From assembly GCF_020521235.1 (NCBI RefSeq), contig NZ_BLAY01000050.1, positions 1-56,548 of the forward strand: a DNA stretch of 56,548 nucleotides, read 5' to 3'. Below the pieces are notes generated by a model that worked only from the letters and a program-made list of their open reading frames with translations, was not told where the DNA came from and did not search any database. Positions 44,126 through 53,136 of the stretch are shown piece by piece (positions within the stretch are counted from its first letter, which is position 1; each line of letters opens with the position of its first letter). Made by a program: the position numbers and the translations under genes. The stretch comes from Microseira wollei NIES-4236 (GTDB lineage Bacteria > Cyanobacteriota > Cyanobacteriia > Cyanobacteriales > Aerosakkonemataceae).

Positions 44126-45238
44126 ATGGCTGGCGAAATTTCTGGTATTAAATGGAACGACCTCAATAATAACGGCGTAAAAGACTCCACCGAATCTGTT
44201 TTAGCAGGTTGGACAATCTACCTGGATCAAAACAAAAACGGTCAGTTGGATGCCGGAGAAAAATCTACGACAACCGATGCCAACGGGAACTATAAATTCA
44301 CCAAACTGACAGCAGGCGCTTATACAGTAGCGGAAGTGCAAAAGCCCGGTTGGACGCAGACATTCCCAACGGCAGGACAGAGTACGCTGATTCCAATTAA
44401 AGACCGACGCGACTTAATTTTCGACCCTTCGCGGAAGTTGCTTTATATGACAACTAGCGATGGAGATGTGGAACGTTTTGATATTAATTCCAAGTCTCTA
44501 TTAACTTTCTTTGATGTCGGCAACTCGTTAAACGGTGGTGATATTACATCCGATGGCAGTGCTTTGTACGTTGCGGAAAATCAACGAGGTGCTACACAAG
44601 GCTTTGTTCGCCAGGTCAACCTGAATAATGGTAGCGTCACCAATATCACCTACAATCTCGAATCTTGGGATGATAAACCCTGGGATATTAGCATTAGCTC
44701 GAATGGTAAAGGATTGCTGATCCTAACGGGACAGTGGACACCTTTATACGATATAAACCTCAGTAACGATACGCTAACCAAACGCAACGCTCTGAATTTC
44801 GCGTTTTATTATGCTGGGGCAAACATCAATCGCAGTCAAGACCGCAATTTATTATTTTTGACCGATGGCGGCATCTCCAGCGGCCCGATTTTTACCTACG
44901 ATCCGGGGACTGATGCATTTCCTCGTCAGGTTAAAACGGACGCCTTTCTTAGCAATAGTTTATCGGCAGTAAATCGCAACGGTTCGCTAATTGCAATGGA
45001 GGTCGGTACTGGCATCTCAATTATGGATGCAAACCTGAACTCGTTGGAAAATCTTTCTAATGTTGATGGCGGGATGGCGTTCGATCCGTTAAAAGATGTT
45101 CTCTACGCTGCTGACTCGGCAAAAGATCAGATCGTTGCTTTTGATACGAATACCTGGAAAGAACTGTATCGCCTCAACATTGGAGAAGATAGTGAACTAC
45201 CTACACTAAGTCGAAGCGACTATAGTGTAGGCTTCTAA
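44126..45238 (+). pseudogene. SdrD B-domain / beta-propeller surface protein, 5' part, split by an insertion sequence
   Basis: It starts MAGEISGIKWNDLNNNGVKD, a Cna/SdrD B-type Ig-like domain (calcium-type DxNxDG loop, TVAEVQKPGW), then a propeller-like region (LIFDPSRKLLYMTTSDGDVE, GGDITSDGSALYVAE). It stops because an IS1341-type element enters after NIGED (about 45192). The homologous sequence continues after the insertion at about 46560. Its own next unit (46770-47880) is a second copy of the same B-domain plus propeller, so the original protein was a tandem duplicate. No signal peptide is seen. Confidence 0.75.
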
Positions 45239-46555
45239 CATCGCGGGGGAATGCCTCAGAACGGACTTGCGTCCCAACCTTGGTCTGACTTCCCCTCCGT
45301 TAGCAGAGACGGCTGTTCCATCCGTCTGTAGCATCCTGATACCCTCTGCTCTAATATTCGTTGCTGCATTGCCATCGCGATCGTGACGAGTGCCACAGTG
45401 AGGACAAGTCCACTCTCTAACGTCAAGTGGTAACTGATCAATCTGGTAATAGCAATTAGAGCAGAGCTTGGAGCTGGGAAACCATCGGTCAATCTCTACC
45501 AGTTTTCCACCTTTTTTCTCTAGCTTGTAAGCCAAGAAATTAGTAAAGGTTCCCCATCCAGCATCAGATATTGCTTTAGCTAAATTGTGGTTGCGTACCA
45601 TGCCTTTGACATGAATATTTTCTACTACGACAACTTGGTTTTCGTTGACGAGTTTTCTGGATAACTTATGTAGAAAATCCTGACGGGATTTAGTTACACG
45701 TTCGTACACTTTAGCTACAGTCTTTTTGGCCTTGTTTCTTGAATTGCTTCCTTTTTGTTTTTTAGCTAGCTTTTGTTGCTTACGCTTAAGATTTTTTTCA
45801 TGCTTGGCTAAGTGTTTGGGATGATTGTACTTAGATACTTTATTGCCATCACTGGTAATAGCAAAATGTGTCAATCCTAAATCGATACCGATTACCCTGC
45901 CTTCTGTTGAAACCGTTGGATTTTCCCCTTCAGTCTCAGTCAGTATTGATGCAAAATATTTCCCTGATGGGTCTAAACTAATTGTTACAGTTTTGATTGT
46001 TCCTTCTATCTTCCTGTGCAACTTAGCTTTAACTTTGCCAACTTTGCCAGGAAACTGGACAAAACTCTCAAGTACCTTGACATTTTGAGGATACTGAATT
46101 GACTGCTTACCATGTTTTGATTTGTAACGAGGGAATCTAGCGCGACCTGCAAAAAAGTTTTTGTAGGCTGTGGTTAGATTGAGCGTTGTTGCCTGCAAAA
46201 CTTGGCTGTAGCATTCAGATAACCATACGGTTTCTGAAGCTTTTTTGAGTTTTGGCAAGAATGCATTAAGTGCTGACTGACCAAGGCTTTTACCAGTCTC
46301 TTTGTAAGTCTCAACTGACTTATTTAGAGCGTAGTTCCACCACCATCTAGCACAACCAAAGTGCTGAGACAGTAATACTTGTTGCTCTACTGTTGGATAA
46401 AGCCTAACCTTGACCGCTTTGTGCAGCATCTTAATACCTCCTTATTGCATTATATACAAGGTAGTAAAGACATCAGGAAGATTTGGAAAACTACGTCCCT
46501 CCGTTTTCCCCGACTTTCATCCCACCACCAAGCTGGGTACAGCTATGGTGGGGGA
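45192..46555 (-). mobile_element. IS200/IS605-family (IS1341-type) element, TnpB only
   Basis: The right end begins at GTGAAC (45192), followed by a hairpin (CCTACACTA-AGTCG...CGACT-A-TAGTGTAGG, 45200-45231). The left end carries a similar hairpin (AGCTGGGTACAGCT within CCCACCA...TGGTGGG, 46521-46553). No TnpA and no target duplication, as expected for the family. The exact left boundary is uncertain by some tens of bases. Confidence 0.75.
45206..46429 (-). CDS. tnpB: RNA-guided endonuclease TnpB
   Basis: A 407-residue intact TnpB. RuvC catalytic residues are Asp in VIGIDLGLTHFAI, Glu in VVVENIHVKGM and Asp in HDRDGNAATNIRAEG. The zinc finger has CSNCYYQIDQ and CPHCG. The N-terminal wedge/REC region (MLHKAVKVRLYPTVEQQVLL) is complete. 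The 3' end of the gene overlaps the right-end hairpin, where the guide omega RNA is normally encoded. TnpB helps keep the element at its site; transposition would need TnpA from elsewhere. It lies antisense to the gene it interrupts. Confidence 0.93.
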   Translation of the reverse strand: MLHKAVKVRLYPTVEQQVLLSQHFGCARWWWNYALNKSVETYKETGKSLGQSALNAFLPKLKKASETVWLSECYSQVLQATTLNLTTAYKNFFAGRARFPRYKSKHGKQSIQYPQNVKVLESFVQFPGKVGKVKAKLHRKIEGTIKTVTISLDPSGKYFASILTETEGENPTVSTEGRVIGIDLGLTHFAITSDGNKVSKYNHPKHLAKHEKNLKRKQQKLAKKQKGSNSRNKAKKTVAKVYERVTKSRQDFLHKLSRKLVNENQVVVVENIHVKGMVRNHNLAKAISDAGWGTFTNFLAYKLEKKGGKLVEIDRWFPSSKLCSNCYYQIDQLPLDVREWTCPHCGTRHDRDGNAATNIRAEGIRMLQTDGTAVSANGGEVRPRLGRKSVLRHSPAMLEAYTIVAST

Positions 46556-47947
46556 CTTCCCGTCGGCTTAGTTAAAAATGATTGGGACAATTCCTCCAAA
46601 CCTTTGGGCAACGGGGTGATGACAGTCAGCGATGACGGGCAATATTTGTTTATGTCTACCCCTAATGGGGTGCGGATGTTGAATTTAAACGCATCTGGAT
46701 CTGGTGGCACCCATACGGTTAACGTTAGCGAGGGTCAGGCGGTTACGGGTATCAATTTTGGTAACAAGCAGGTCACACCGGAAACGGCAACTATCAGCGG
46801 TATCAAGTGGAACGACACCGACAGCGACGGCGTGCGAGATGTTGGCGAGGCAGGTTTATCTGGTTGGACAATTTATCTGGATCAAAACCAAAACGGTAAG
46901 TTGGATACCGATGAGAAATCTACCACAACCGATGGGAATGGCAACTACAGCTTTACTGGACTCGTACCCGGTAGCTATACAATTGCAGAAGTCCAAAAGA
47001 CTGGATGGCAGCAGACTTTCCCTGGTACGGGGACTGGGGTGCAAAGCGTTCTGATTCCGATCAAAGACCGTCGCGACCTTGTTTTTGACCCCACGCGCAA
47101 CCTACTTTACATTACAACCAGCGATGGCGATGTAGAGCGATATAACGTCGCTACACAAGCATTGCTGACCCCCTATGATGTTGGCAATTCCCTCAACGGC
47201 GGAGATATTACGCCAGATGGCAGTACTTTGTACGTCGCGGAAGGTCAACGGGGTGCAACGCAAGGCTTTATTCGCAAAGTCAACCTTGGCACTGGTAGCG
47301 TCACGAATATTACCTACAATCTCGACTCCGGTGAAGGGGGTGCGTGGGATATTAATATTGCCTCGAATGGTAAAGGGTTTCTTAGCACGAAATTTGAAGG
47401 TTCGGGTTGGACGCCATTCCGCGAACTTAACTTGAGCAATGATACTCTATCAATCCGCCAAGATGCGGGAGGTTCGGGATTTGGTGGCGAAGTCAGGCAA
47501 AACACAAGCATCTTTCGAGGTAGCGATCGCAATTTGTTCTTCATGACCGAAAGCAATATCTCCAGCGGTCCAATTTTTACCTATAACGCACTCACCAATA
47601 CCTTCCCCAAAAAGGCCGAAACAGACACCTTTCTCGGCAGCGTTCTAGCTGCAATTAACCGCGACAGTTCTCTGATTGCAACGGAAGTCGGCACTGGTAT
47701 CTCTATCATGGATGCCAACTTCACCGCGATTGAGAATCTGACCGATGTCGATGGCGGTATGGCATTCGATCCACTCCAGGATGTTCTCTACGCTGCTAAT
47801 ACCAAGAGCGATCAGATAATTGCTTTTGATACCAACACCTGGAAAGAACTCTATCGCTTCAACATTGGCGAAGATATTGGTAACAATTGGTTCAGGTTAA
47901 TAGTAAAATGCCGCTGGCGCCAGATGGCATTAACAATTAGCAATTAG
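46379..47947 (+). pseudogene. SdrD B-domain / beta-propeller surface protein, 3' part
   Basis: From about 46560 the frame reads SKPLGNGVMTVSDDGQYLFM, the end of the first propeller. Next come a second B-type domain (ISGIKWNDTDSDGVRDVGEA) and a second propeller (LVFDPTRNLLYITTSDGDVE), closely similar to 44126-45190. Bases before about 46560 belong to the insertion sequence. After NIGEDIGNN the frame shifts: SKMPLAPDGINN is readable in another frame. So the C-terminus is also broken. A functional product is unlikely. Confidence 0.7.
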
Positions 47948-47986
47948 CAATTAGCCATTAGCAATTACCAATTACCACCCCCAGAT
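47934..47986. repeat. heptameric TTAGCAA / TTACCAA repeats
   Basis: Six heptamers separate the broken surface gene from the sigma-like gene and run to within a few bases of its start. Confidence 0.65.
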
Positions 47987-47988
47987 CA

Positions 47989-48696
47989 ATGGCAATCGAT
48001 GAACATCTAAGACAACTCATTGCAGAGGTTTGCAAATACCCCCCTCAGAGTTTGGAAAGAAAGAAAGCTCTGAATCGGCTGCTCATTCAAATCCAATCTC
48101 TTCCCGGATTATACAAATCCAAGCACCCAGATTATTTACACGCCTTGAATCGAACCTGGGAGTGGGTGAGCAAAAACATTCAAAACTTCAAACCCCGCCC
48201 ACCCTCAATTCAAGTCAGCCTGGTAAAGTGGATTAACGGTTACCTATACTGGCGAATTAAAGATTTGTACGCACCCGATGACAAACCATCCCGCAGTTTT
48301 GACGAACCCCTTTGGGATGATGAAGACGGTGCAACTTATTTAGATAGATTGTCAGAAAGTGGATTTTGCACTTTCTCACTCAGCGGAATTGATTCCTACA
48401 TAGAAGAGCTTCAAAACCAAGAAACGCAGCGCATAGGTTTAGAACTAGAACGGTACATTGAATCAGACCCAGATGGTAAACTCAAAACTTGTCATCTCAA
48501 AGCCAAACCCGAATGCAACTGCATGTTACTCATCCAAAGGCTACGTTTTAAAAACCCTCCAGATAAATTGGCAGATATTGCCAGAGAGTGGAATGTTAAC
48601 TACCAAACCCTCGTCGCCCACTGGAAAAGAAATTGCTTACCGATGTTGCAAGAAATTGCACTAAATTTAGGATATGAACCCGACATCGAGCCATGA
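47989..48696 (+). CDS. sigma-70-like factor, first gene of the CHAT cluster
   Basis: 235 residues. The middle, QVSLVKWINGYLYWRIKDLY, resembles region 2 of a sigma factor, and the end, LADIAREWNVNYQTLVAHWKRNCLPML, has the helix-turn-helix of region 4. A CHLKAKPECNC cysteine group sits between, an unusual feature. In filamentous cyanobacteria such a protein is often encoded just before DUF1822 genes. It may direct transcription of the cluster. The stop overlaps the next start (ATGA), so the two are coupled. The sigma call is by pattern and moderate. Confidence 0.65.
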   Translation: MAIDEHLRQLIAEVCKYPPQSLERKKALNRLLIQIQSLPGLYKSKHPDYLHALNRTWEWVSKNIQNFKPRPPSIQVSLVKWINGYLYWRIKDLYAPDDKPSRSFDEPLWDDEDGATYLDRLSESGFCTFSLSGIDSYIEELQNQETQRIGLELERYIESDPDGKLKTCHLKAKPECNCMLLIQRLRFKNPPDKLADIAREWNVNYQTLVAHWKRNCLPMLQEIALNLGYEPDIEP

Positions 48697-49649
48697 AAAA
48701 CACACAAGCGCATCTGTTAAGAGTCCCCCTGGGTGGCGACGCCCATCGCCTCGCCCAGCAATTTGCCGCCCAACAAGCCACCCGCCAAAAAGGGAAGCAA
48801 GTTTACCTCAATACCCTAGCTGTATATGCCGTCCACAGTTATTTAAAATGGCTGCAAATTGAAACAAGTTTACATCAAAGTGATAGTTGGCATCCTGGAA
48901 AACGAGCGATATTTGATGTCGCCGATTTGGTTTTACCAGGAATTGGTCAATTAGAGTGTCGCCCTGTTTTACCAAAAGAGACGGCTTTGGATTTACCCCC
49001 GGAAGTGACAGAAAATCCCATTGGTTATGTGGGCGTGCAGTTGGATGAAAATCTATCAGAAGTAGAGCTTTTAGGATTTGCACCTGCTGTCGATTATAAC
49101 AATCCACCAGAGCAACTGCAAGTTTCAGAATTTCAACCGCTGGATGTCCTGTTAGACCATATTTATCACCTCAAAAACGTCGCATTTCCAGCGCAGAAGG
49201 CAGATTCGACCGCAGAAAAAAGAGCGAACTTGCGTCAATGGTTTGATAATATCTTTGACGCAGGTTGGCAAGCTGTAGAAACAATTTTAGGTAATTCGCA
49301 AACCGAACTGGCTTTTAGATTTAGGAATCCGGAAGCTAGCGTCAGGCGATGCAAGTTAATCGAATTAGGAATGACCGATCAATCAGTCGGTTTAATTGTG
49401 GCGCTGACCCCAGAATCCGAGGCAGAAATGGATATTATGGTGGAGGTGCATCCCGTCAAAGGTCAAACCTATTTACCTGCCAATCTCCAGTTGATGTTGC
49501 TAGATGAAGTGGGGGAAATGGTAATGGATATCCAAGCCAGAAGCGAAAATAAGAATATTCAATTGGAGTTTACTGGCGAATCGGGAGATTGTTTTAGCCT
49601 TAAGGTAGGTGTGGGTGATGTTAGCATAATAGAAGAGTTTATTATTTAG
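48693..49649 (+). CDS. DUF1822 family protein
   Basis: 318 residues of the cyanobacterial DUF1822 family, function unknown. Family-like features are the N-terminal RLAQQFAAQQATRQKGKQVY, then LNTLAVYAVHSYLKWLQIET, the central VGYVGVQLDENLSEVELLGF and the C-terminal QLEFTGESGDCFSLKVGVGD. There is no signal peptide or membrane span. It is coupled to the sigma-like gene by ATGA overlap and is followed, after a 223-bp repeat-only gap, by the CHAT-CHASE2 gene. The fixed neighbourhood suggests that it acts as an adaptor or regulator of this system. Confidence 0.85.
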   Translation: MKNTQAHLLRVPLGGDAHRLAQQFAAQQATRQKGKQVYLNTLAVYAVHSYLKWLQIETSLHQSDSWHPGKRAIFDVADLVLPGIGQLECRPVLPKETALDLPPEVTENPIGYVGVQLDENLSEVELLGFAPAVDYNNPPEQLQVSEFQPLDVLLDHIYHLKNVAFPAQKADSTAEKRANLRQWFDNIFDAGWQAVETILGNSQTELAFRFRNPEASVRRCKLIELGMTDQSVGLIVALTPESEAEMDIMVEVHPVKGQTYLPANLQLMLLDEVGEMVMDIQARSENKNIQLEFTGESGDCFSLKVGVGDVSIIEEFII

Positions 49650-49650
49650 G

Positions 49651-49804
49651 TAATGGCTAATGGCTAATGGCTCATGGCTAATGGCTAATGGCTCATGGCT
49701 AATGGCTCATGGCTAATGGCTCATGGCTAATGGCTCATGGCTAATGGCTCATGGCTCATGGCTCATGGCTAATGGCTAATGGCTAATGGCTAATGGCTAA
49801 TGGG
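49651..49804 (+). repeat. 22-unit heptamer array TAATGGC/TCATGGC
   Basis: Exactly 22 consecutive heptamers, alternating between TAATGGC and TCATGGC in an irregular order and ending TAATGGG. It begins directly after the DUF1822 stop. A second run (TTAGCAA, TTCCCAA) fills 49820-49872 up to the next ATG. Confidence 0.9.
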
Positions 49805-49872
49805 AAAAAACACCGCTTACCCAATTAGCAATTAGCAATTAGCAATTAGCAATTCCCAATTCCCAATTACCA

Positions 49873-52185
49873 ATGGCTAAATTAGCTGTTCTCAAACTCG
49901 ACGGTGATTTTGAGCAGGGTTTTCGAGTCACCCTGGAAATTGCAACAGAAGGCGATCGCGCGTTTACAGAAATCGGCGGTATGTTACCTCCCGTACCCGA
50001 ACTGGTGACTCAATATAGCCACTGGCAGTCAGCTTATCGCGGTCTGGGGAAGGCCACAAGGGCTATTAAAGCTAAAAAGGTCAAATTTGATGGTTCGATC
50101 AAAACCCAGCGTCAAGAGTGCCAAGACTTAGGACTGAGGTTGAAATCCCATCTCAATTCTTGGCTTAAATCTGAGTCTTTTCTCTCGATTCGCGAGCAAT
50201 GGTTGGAAAAAATCAGCACGTCGGAAGAAGTGCGAGTGCTAATTCGCACTGAAAACCCCCAATTAAGACAACTTCCCTGGCATTTGTGGGATTTATTGGA
50301 ACGTTACCCATCCGCTGAAATTGCCCTTGGCGCGATCGCTTACGAAAAACCTAATCTAGTAAAAACAAACACCTATACAAACAAAATCAAAATTCTGGCT
50401 ATTTTGGGAAATCAAGACGGTATTGATGTCCAAAAAGATCGACAGTTACTAGAAAATTTACCTAAAGCAGAAACAACCTTTCTGGTACAACCGCAACGCC
50501 AAGATCTAACCGACCAACTGTGGGAACAATCCTGGGATATTTTATTTTTTGATGGTCACAGTAAAAGTGAAGGAGAAACAGGCAGAATTTATATCAATCA
50601 AACAGATAGTTTAACGATTGAAGAAGTAGAGTTGGCGATTAAAAAAGCGGTTGAACGGGGGTTAAAAATTGCAATTTTTAACTCTTGCGATGGGTTGGGA
50701 TTAGCACGCAAGTTAGAACAGCTAAATATACCGCAAATTATTGTGATGCGGGAACCAGTACCGGATAAAGTAGCACAGGAATTTTTAAAGTATTTTATCA
50801 AAAGTTTTGCTTCTGGAACGTCTTTTTATCTGGCGGTGCAGGAAGCGAGGAAAAAATTGGAAGGATTGGAAGGTGATTTTCCTTGTGCTAGTTGGTTACC
50901 TGCAATTTGCCAAAATCCGGCGACGGTGCCGCCTACTTGGCAACAATTACGTGGAAGCGATCGCCTTAAATTCCAAACACCATTAATCGCCAGTTTAGTA
51001 ATAACTATTTTGGTGATGGCGGTGCGACAGTTGGGAATACTTCAGGCGTTAGAATTTCAAGCGTTTGATCTGTTAATGCGCCTGCGTCCAAATCAAGGGA
51101 TAGATGCGCGCTTGTTAGTAGTTGAAGCAACTGAAGAGGATATTAACCGCTATGGATTTCCCCTACCCGATGGGATTTTAGCTGAAGCGATCGCCAAATT
51201 AAATTTATATCAACCGCGCGTTATTGGTTTAGATATTTTTCGCGCTCAATCTGTACAATTTGGTAATGCAGCATTAGTTAGCCAGTTTCAGCACAATAAC
51301 AAACTAATAGCTATTTGCAGCGCCAGTGAAACCAACAATCCCAACAAACCTGGGATTAAACCTCCGCCTAAACTGCCAGAAAACCGCTTGGGATTTAGCG
51401 ATGTGTTGGTAGATCCAGATGGCATTCTCCGCCGCCATCTTGTATTTATGACCCCACATCACACCGATCCTTGTGCGACAAACTACTCTTTCAGCGTTAG
51501 AGTAGCACTGCATTACCTAGCAGCAGATGGGATATATCCCCAACTGATTGGTAATAATAAAGTAAAGCTGGGTAAGACTGTTTTAAAACCTTTAAAACTT
51601 GATACGGGTGGATACCAAAATCTGGACAATCGCGGGTTTCAAATATTACTTAATTATCGAGCATCTGCCGACATTGCTCGAAGAGTCAGAATATCAGAAG
51701 TATTATCGGGTAAAATTAAAGCAGATTGGGTAAAAAATCGGGTGGTTCTGATCGGCGTAACTGCTCCTATTTCAAGCGATGATTTTTACACTCCATACAG
51801 TGCAATGAAATGGCCTTATGAGAAAATGCCAGGATTAATTGTACAAGCGGAAATGGTGAGTCAAATTATCAGTGCAGTGCTAGATAATCGACCTATTTTG
51901 TGGGTTTGGAATCCGTGGGGAGAGGCAATTTGGGTGTGGAGTTGGGCAATTGTTGGGGGTGCGATCGCCTGCTGCTATAAGAGAATCCTATATTGGGGAC
52001 TGGCTACGGGAGCGACTATCAGCATTTTATCCGGATTGTGCTTTGGTTTTTTAATTCAGGGCGGATGGGTGCCGCTAGTGCCAAGTGCTTTGGCATTGGT
52101 AGCGACTGGTGGATGTGCGACTCTGGCGCGTACCTTAGAAATTCGCTTACAATTCTTTGCAAAACTACCTTTAAAATTTCAGTAA
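49873..52185 (+). CDS. CHAT protease - CHASE2 membrane sensor protein
   Basis: A 770-residue fusion. An N-terminal domain (1-165) leads into a caspase-like CHAT domain (about 170-345) with the catalytic His229 in FFDGHSKS and Cys272 in IFNSCDG. Next are a membrane helix (LIASLVITILVMAVRQLGIL), an extracytoplasmic CHASE2 domain (about 390-640, LVVEATEEDINRYGFPLPDG and VIGLDIFRAQS) and three C-terminal membrane helices (AIVGGAIACCY to ALALVATGGCATL). So an outside signal could gate an inside protease. It starts at ATG 49873, straight after heptamer repeats, with no clear ribosome-binding site. Confidence 0.92.
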   Translation: MAKLAVLKLDGDFEQGFRVTLEIATEGDRAFTEIGGMLPPVPELVTQYSHWQSAYRGLGKATRAIKAKKVKFDGSIKTQRQECQDLGLRLKSHLNSWLKSESFLSIREQWLEKISTSEEVRVLIRTENPQLRQLPWHLWDLLERYPSAEIALGAIAYEKPNLVKTNTYTNKIKILAILGNQDGIDVQKDRQLLENLPKAETTFLVQPQRQDLTDQLWEQSWDILFFDGHSKSEGETGRIYINQTDSLTIEEVELAIKKAVERGLKIAIFNSCDGLGLARKLEQLNIPQIIVMREPVPDKVAQEFLKYFIKSFASGTSFYLAVQEARKKLEGLEGDFPCASWLPAICQNPATVPPTWQQLRGSDRLKFQTPLIASLVITILVMAVRQLGILQALEFQAFDLLMRLRPNQGIDARLLVVEATEEDINRYGFPLPDGILAEAIAKLNLYQPRVIGLDIFRAQSVQFGNAALVSQFQHNNKLIAICSASETNNPNKPGIKPPPKLPENRLGFSDVLVDPDGILRRHLVFMTPHHTDPCATNYSFSVRVALHYLAADGIYPQLIGNNKVKLGKTVLKPLKLDTGGYQNLDNRGFQILLNYRASADIARRVRISEVLSGKIKADWVKNRVVLIGVTAPISSDDFYTPYSAMKWPYEKMPGLIVQAEMVSQIISAVLDNRPILWVWNPWGEAIWVWSWAIVGGAIACCYKRILYWGLATGATISILSGLCFGFLIQGGWVPLVPSALALVATGGCATLARTLEIRLQFFAKLPLKFQ

Positions 52186-52234
52186 AGATCGCAAAAATTG
52201 CTGAAGTAGTATGTTGAGGTTACACTCACTACTT

Positions 52235-52258
52235 CACCTCAAAAGAGGTGTCTTTATG
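52235..52258 (+). promoter_or_regulatory. hairpin that contains the ribosome-binding site of the DUF928 gene
   Basis: CACCTC (52235-52240) AAAA GAGGTG (52245-52250) is a perfect 6-bp hairpin. GAGGTG is the SD-like sequence for ATG 52256, 5 nt away. If the hairpin forms, it would mask the site, so translation may depend on coupling or unfolding. Confidence 0.45.
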
Positions 52259-53128
52259 ACCTCGAGCAAATTTACACGCGGGGGAATCATTTTTAAAGCG
52301 GATTGCAGGCGCATGAGGTACACCTTCGTTTGTATAGGGGCACCGTTAACGGTGCCCCTATACAAACAAAGCCAAAAGGCTGTGCCTCACTCGCTGGCAA
52401 TTTGCTGTAAATTCGCTCTGATTTTGGCAATGTTTGGCTGGAGCTTTTGTACACCTGCTACATTTGCTAACCCGGCTGCTTCTCAGTTGCTTTTAGCATC
52501 AAAATTCGAGCCGCCAAACGATGGCGCACCAGGACGTAGATCCGACTCTGGCAGCCGCCCCGGCTGCCCTCAATCAACAAAACCTTTCACAGCTTTAGTA
52601 CCTGCTACTAACCTGGGAAAAACCATCTCTGAACGTCCGACTTTTTGGCTTTACATTCCCTATCAATCGGGTGCTGTTGAGTTAGTACTCAAGGACGAAA
52701 ATACAAAAAATACAGTTTATAAAAATACATTCCAAGTCACTAAAGGGCAGGGAATTGTAAGCTTCCGCCTGCCGCAAACTGCGCCACCGTTAGAGAGTGG
52801 CAAAAAGTACCGTTGGCAATTTTATTTCTTTTGCAATCCGGCAAGCGAATCTGACTATCTTGTTGTGGATGGGGTAGTGATGCGGGAGTCAGTGACTGCC
52901 ACATTGAAGAGTCAGTTAGAGACGGCAACTCCACAACAGCGGGTTGACCTTTATGCTGCTAATGGTTTTTGGTACGATACCCTAACCGAATTAGCTCAAC
53001 AGAGGCGTGCCAATCCGCAGGATGTTAAATTGGCTGCCCAATGGGCGGATCTGTTGCGGCATCCGTTTGTTCGCTTAGAAAATACGATCGAAGAGCCTCT
53101 GGTTCCTTGCTGTGCGTCTGAACAATAG
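52256..53128 (+). CDS. exported DUF928 family protein with a repeat insertion in its signal region
   Basis: About 290 residues. DUF928 proteins are secreted and of unknown role, usually near CHAT/TPR genes in cyanobacteria. The conserved part is RPTFWLYIPYQSGAVELVLK, SFRLPQTAPPLESGKKYRWQ and NGFWYDTLTELAQQRR. The signal sequence is FALILAMFGWSFCTPATFA. Residues 14-52 derive from an inserted 114-bp palindromic element, so the original start MTSSKFTRGGIIFK is now separated from its hydrophobic core. Export may still work because the core is intact. ATG 52256 is favoured by GAGGTG 5 nt upstream. Confidence 0.85.
   Translation: MTSSKFTRGGIIFKADCRRMRYTFVCIGAPLTVPLYKQSQKAVPHSLAICCKFALILAMFGWSFCTPATFANPAASQLLLASKFEPPNDGAPGRRSDSGSRPGCPQSTKPFTALVPATNLGKTISERPTFWLYIPYQSGAVELVLKDENTKNTVYKNTFQVTKGQGIVSFRLPQTAPPLESGKKYRWQFYFFCNPASESDYLVVDGVVMRESVTATLKSQLETATPQQRVDLYAANGFWYDTLTELAQQRRANPQDVKLAAQWADLLRHPFVRLENTIEEPLVPCCASEQ
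52297..52410 (+). repeat. 114-bp palindromic element inserted in the DUF928 gene
   Basis: It aligns without gaps to the reverse complement of 54504-54617. The ends AGCGGATTGC and GCAATTTGCT are near-inverse; the core is CGTTTGTATAGGGGCACCG and its inverse. It is 38 codons long and keeps the frame. Confidence 0.85.
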
Positions 53129-53136
53129 GCATAACT

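Noticed and set aside
49651-49872. CRISPR or coding repeat
   Set aside because: It is a plain heptamer array with no spacer pattern, and it has no conserved reading frame.
52211-52255. Longer start for the DUF928 protein at 52211
   Set aside because: ATG 52256 has a well-placed GAGGTG; the upstream 15 codons have none and run through the hairpin.
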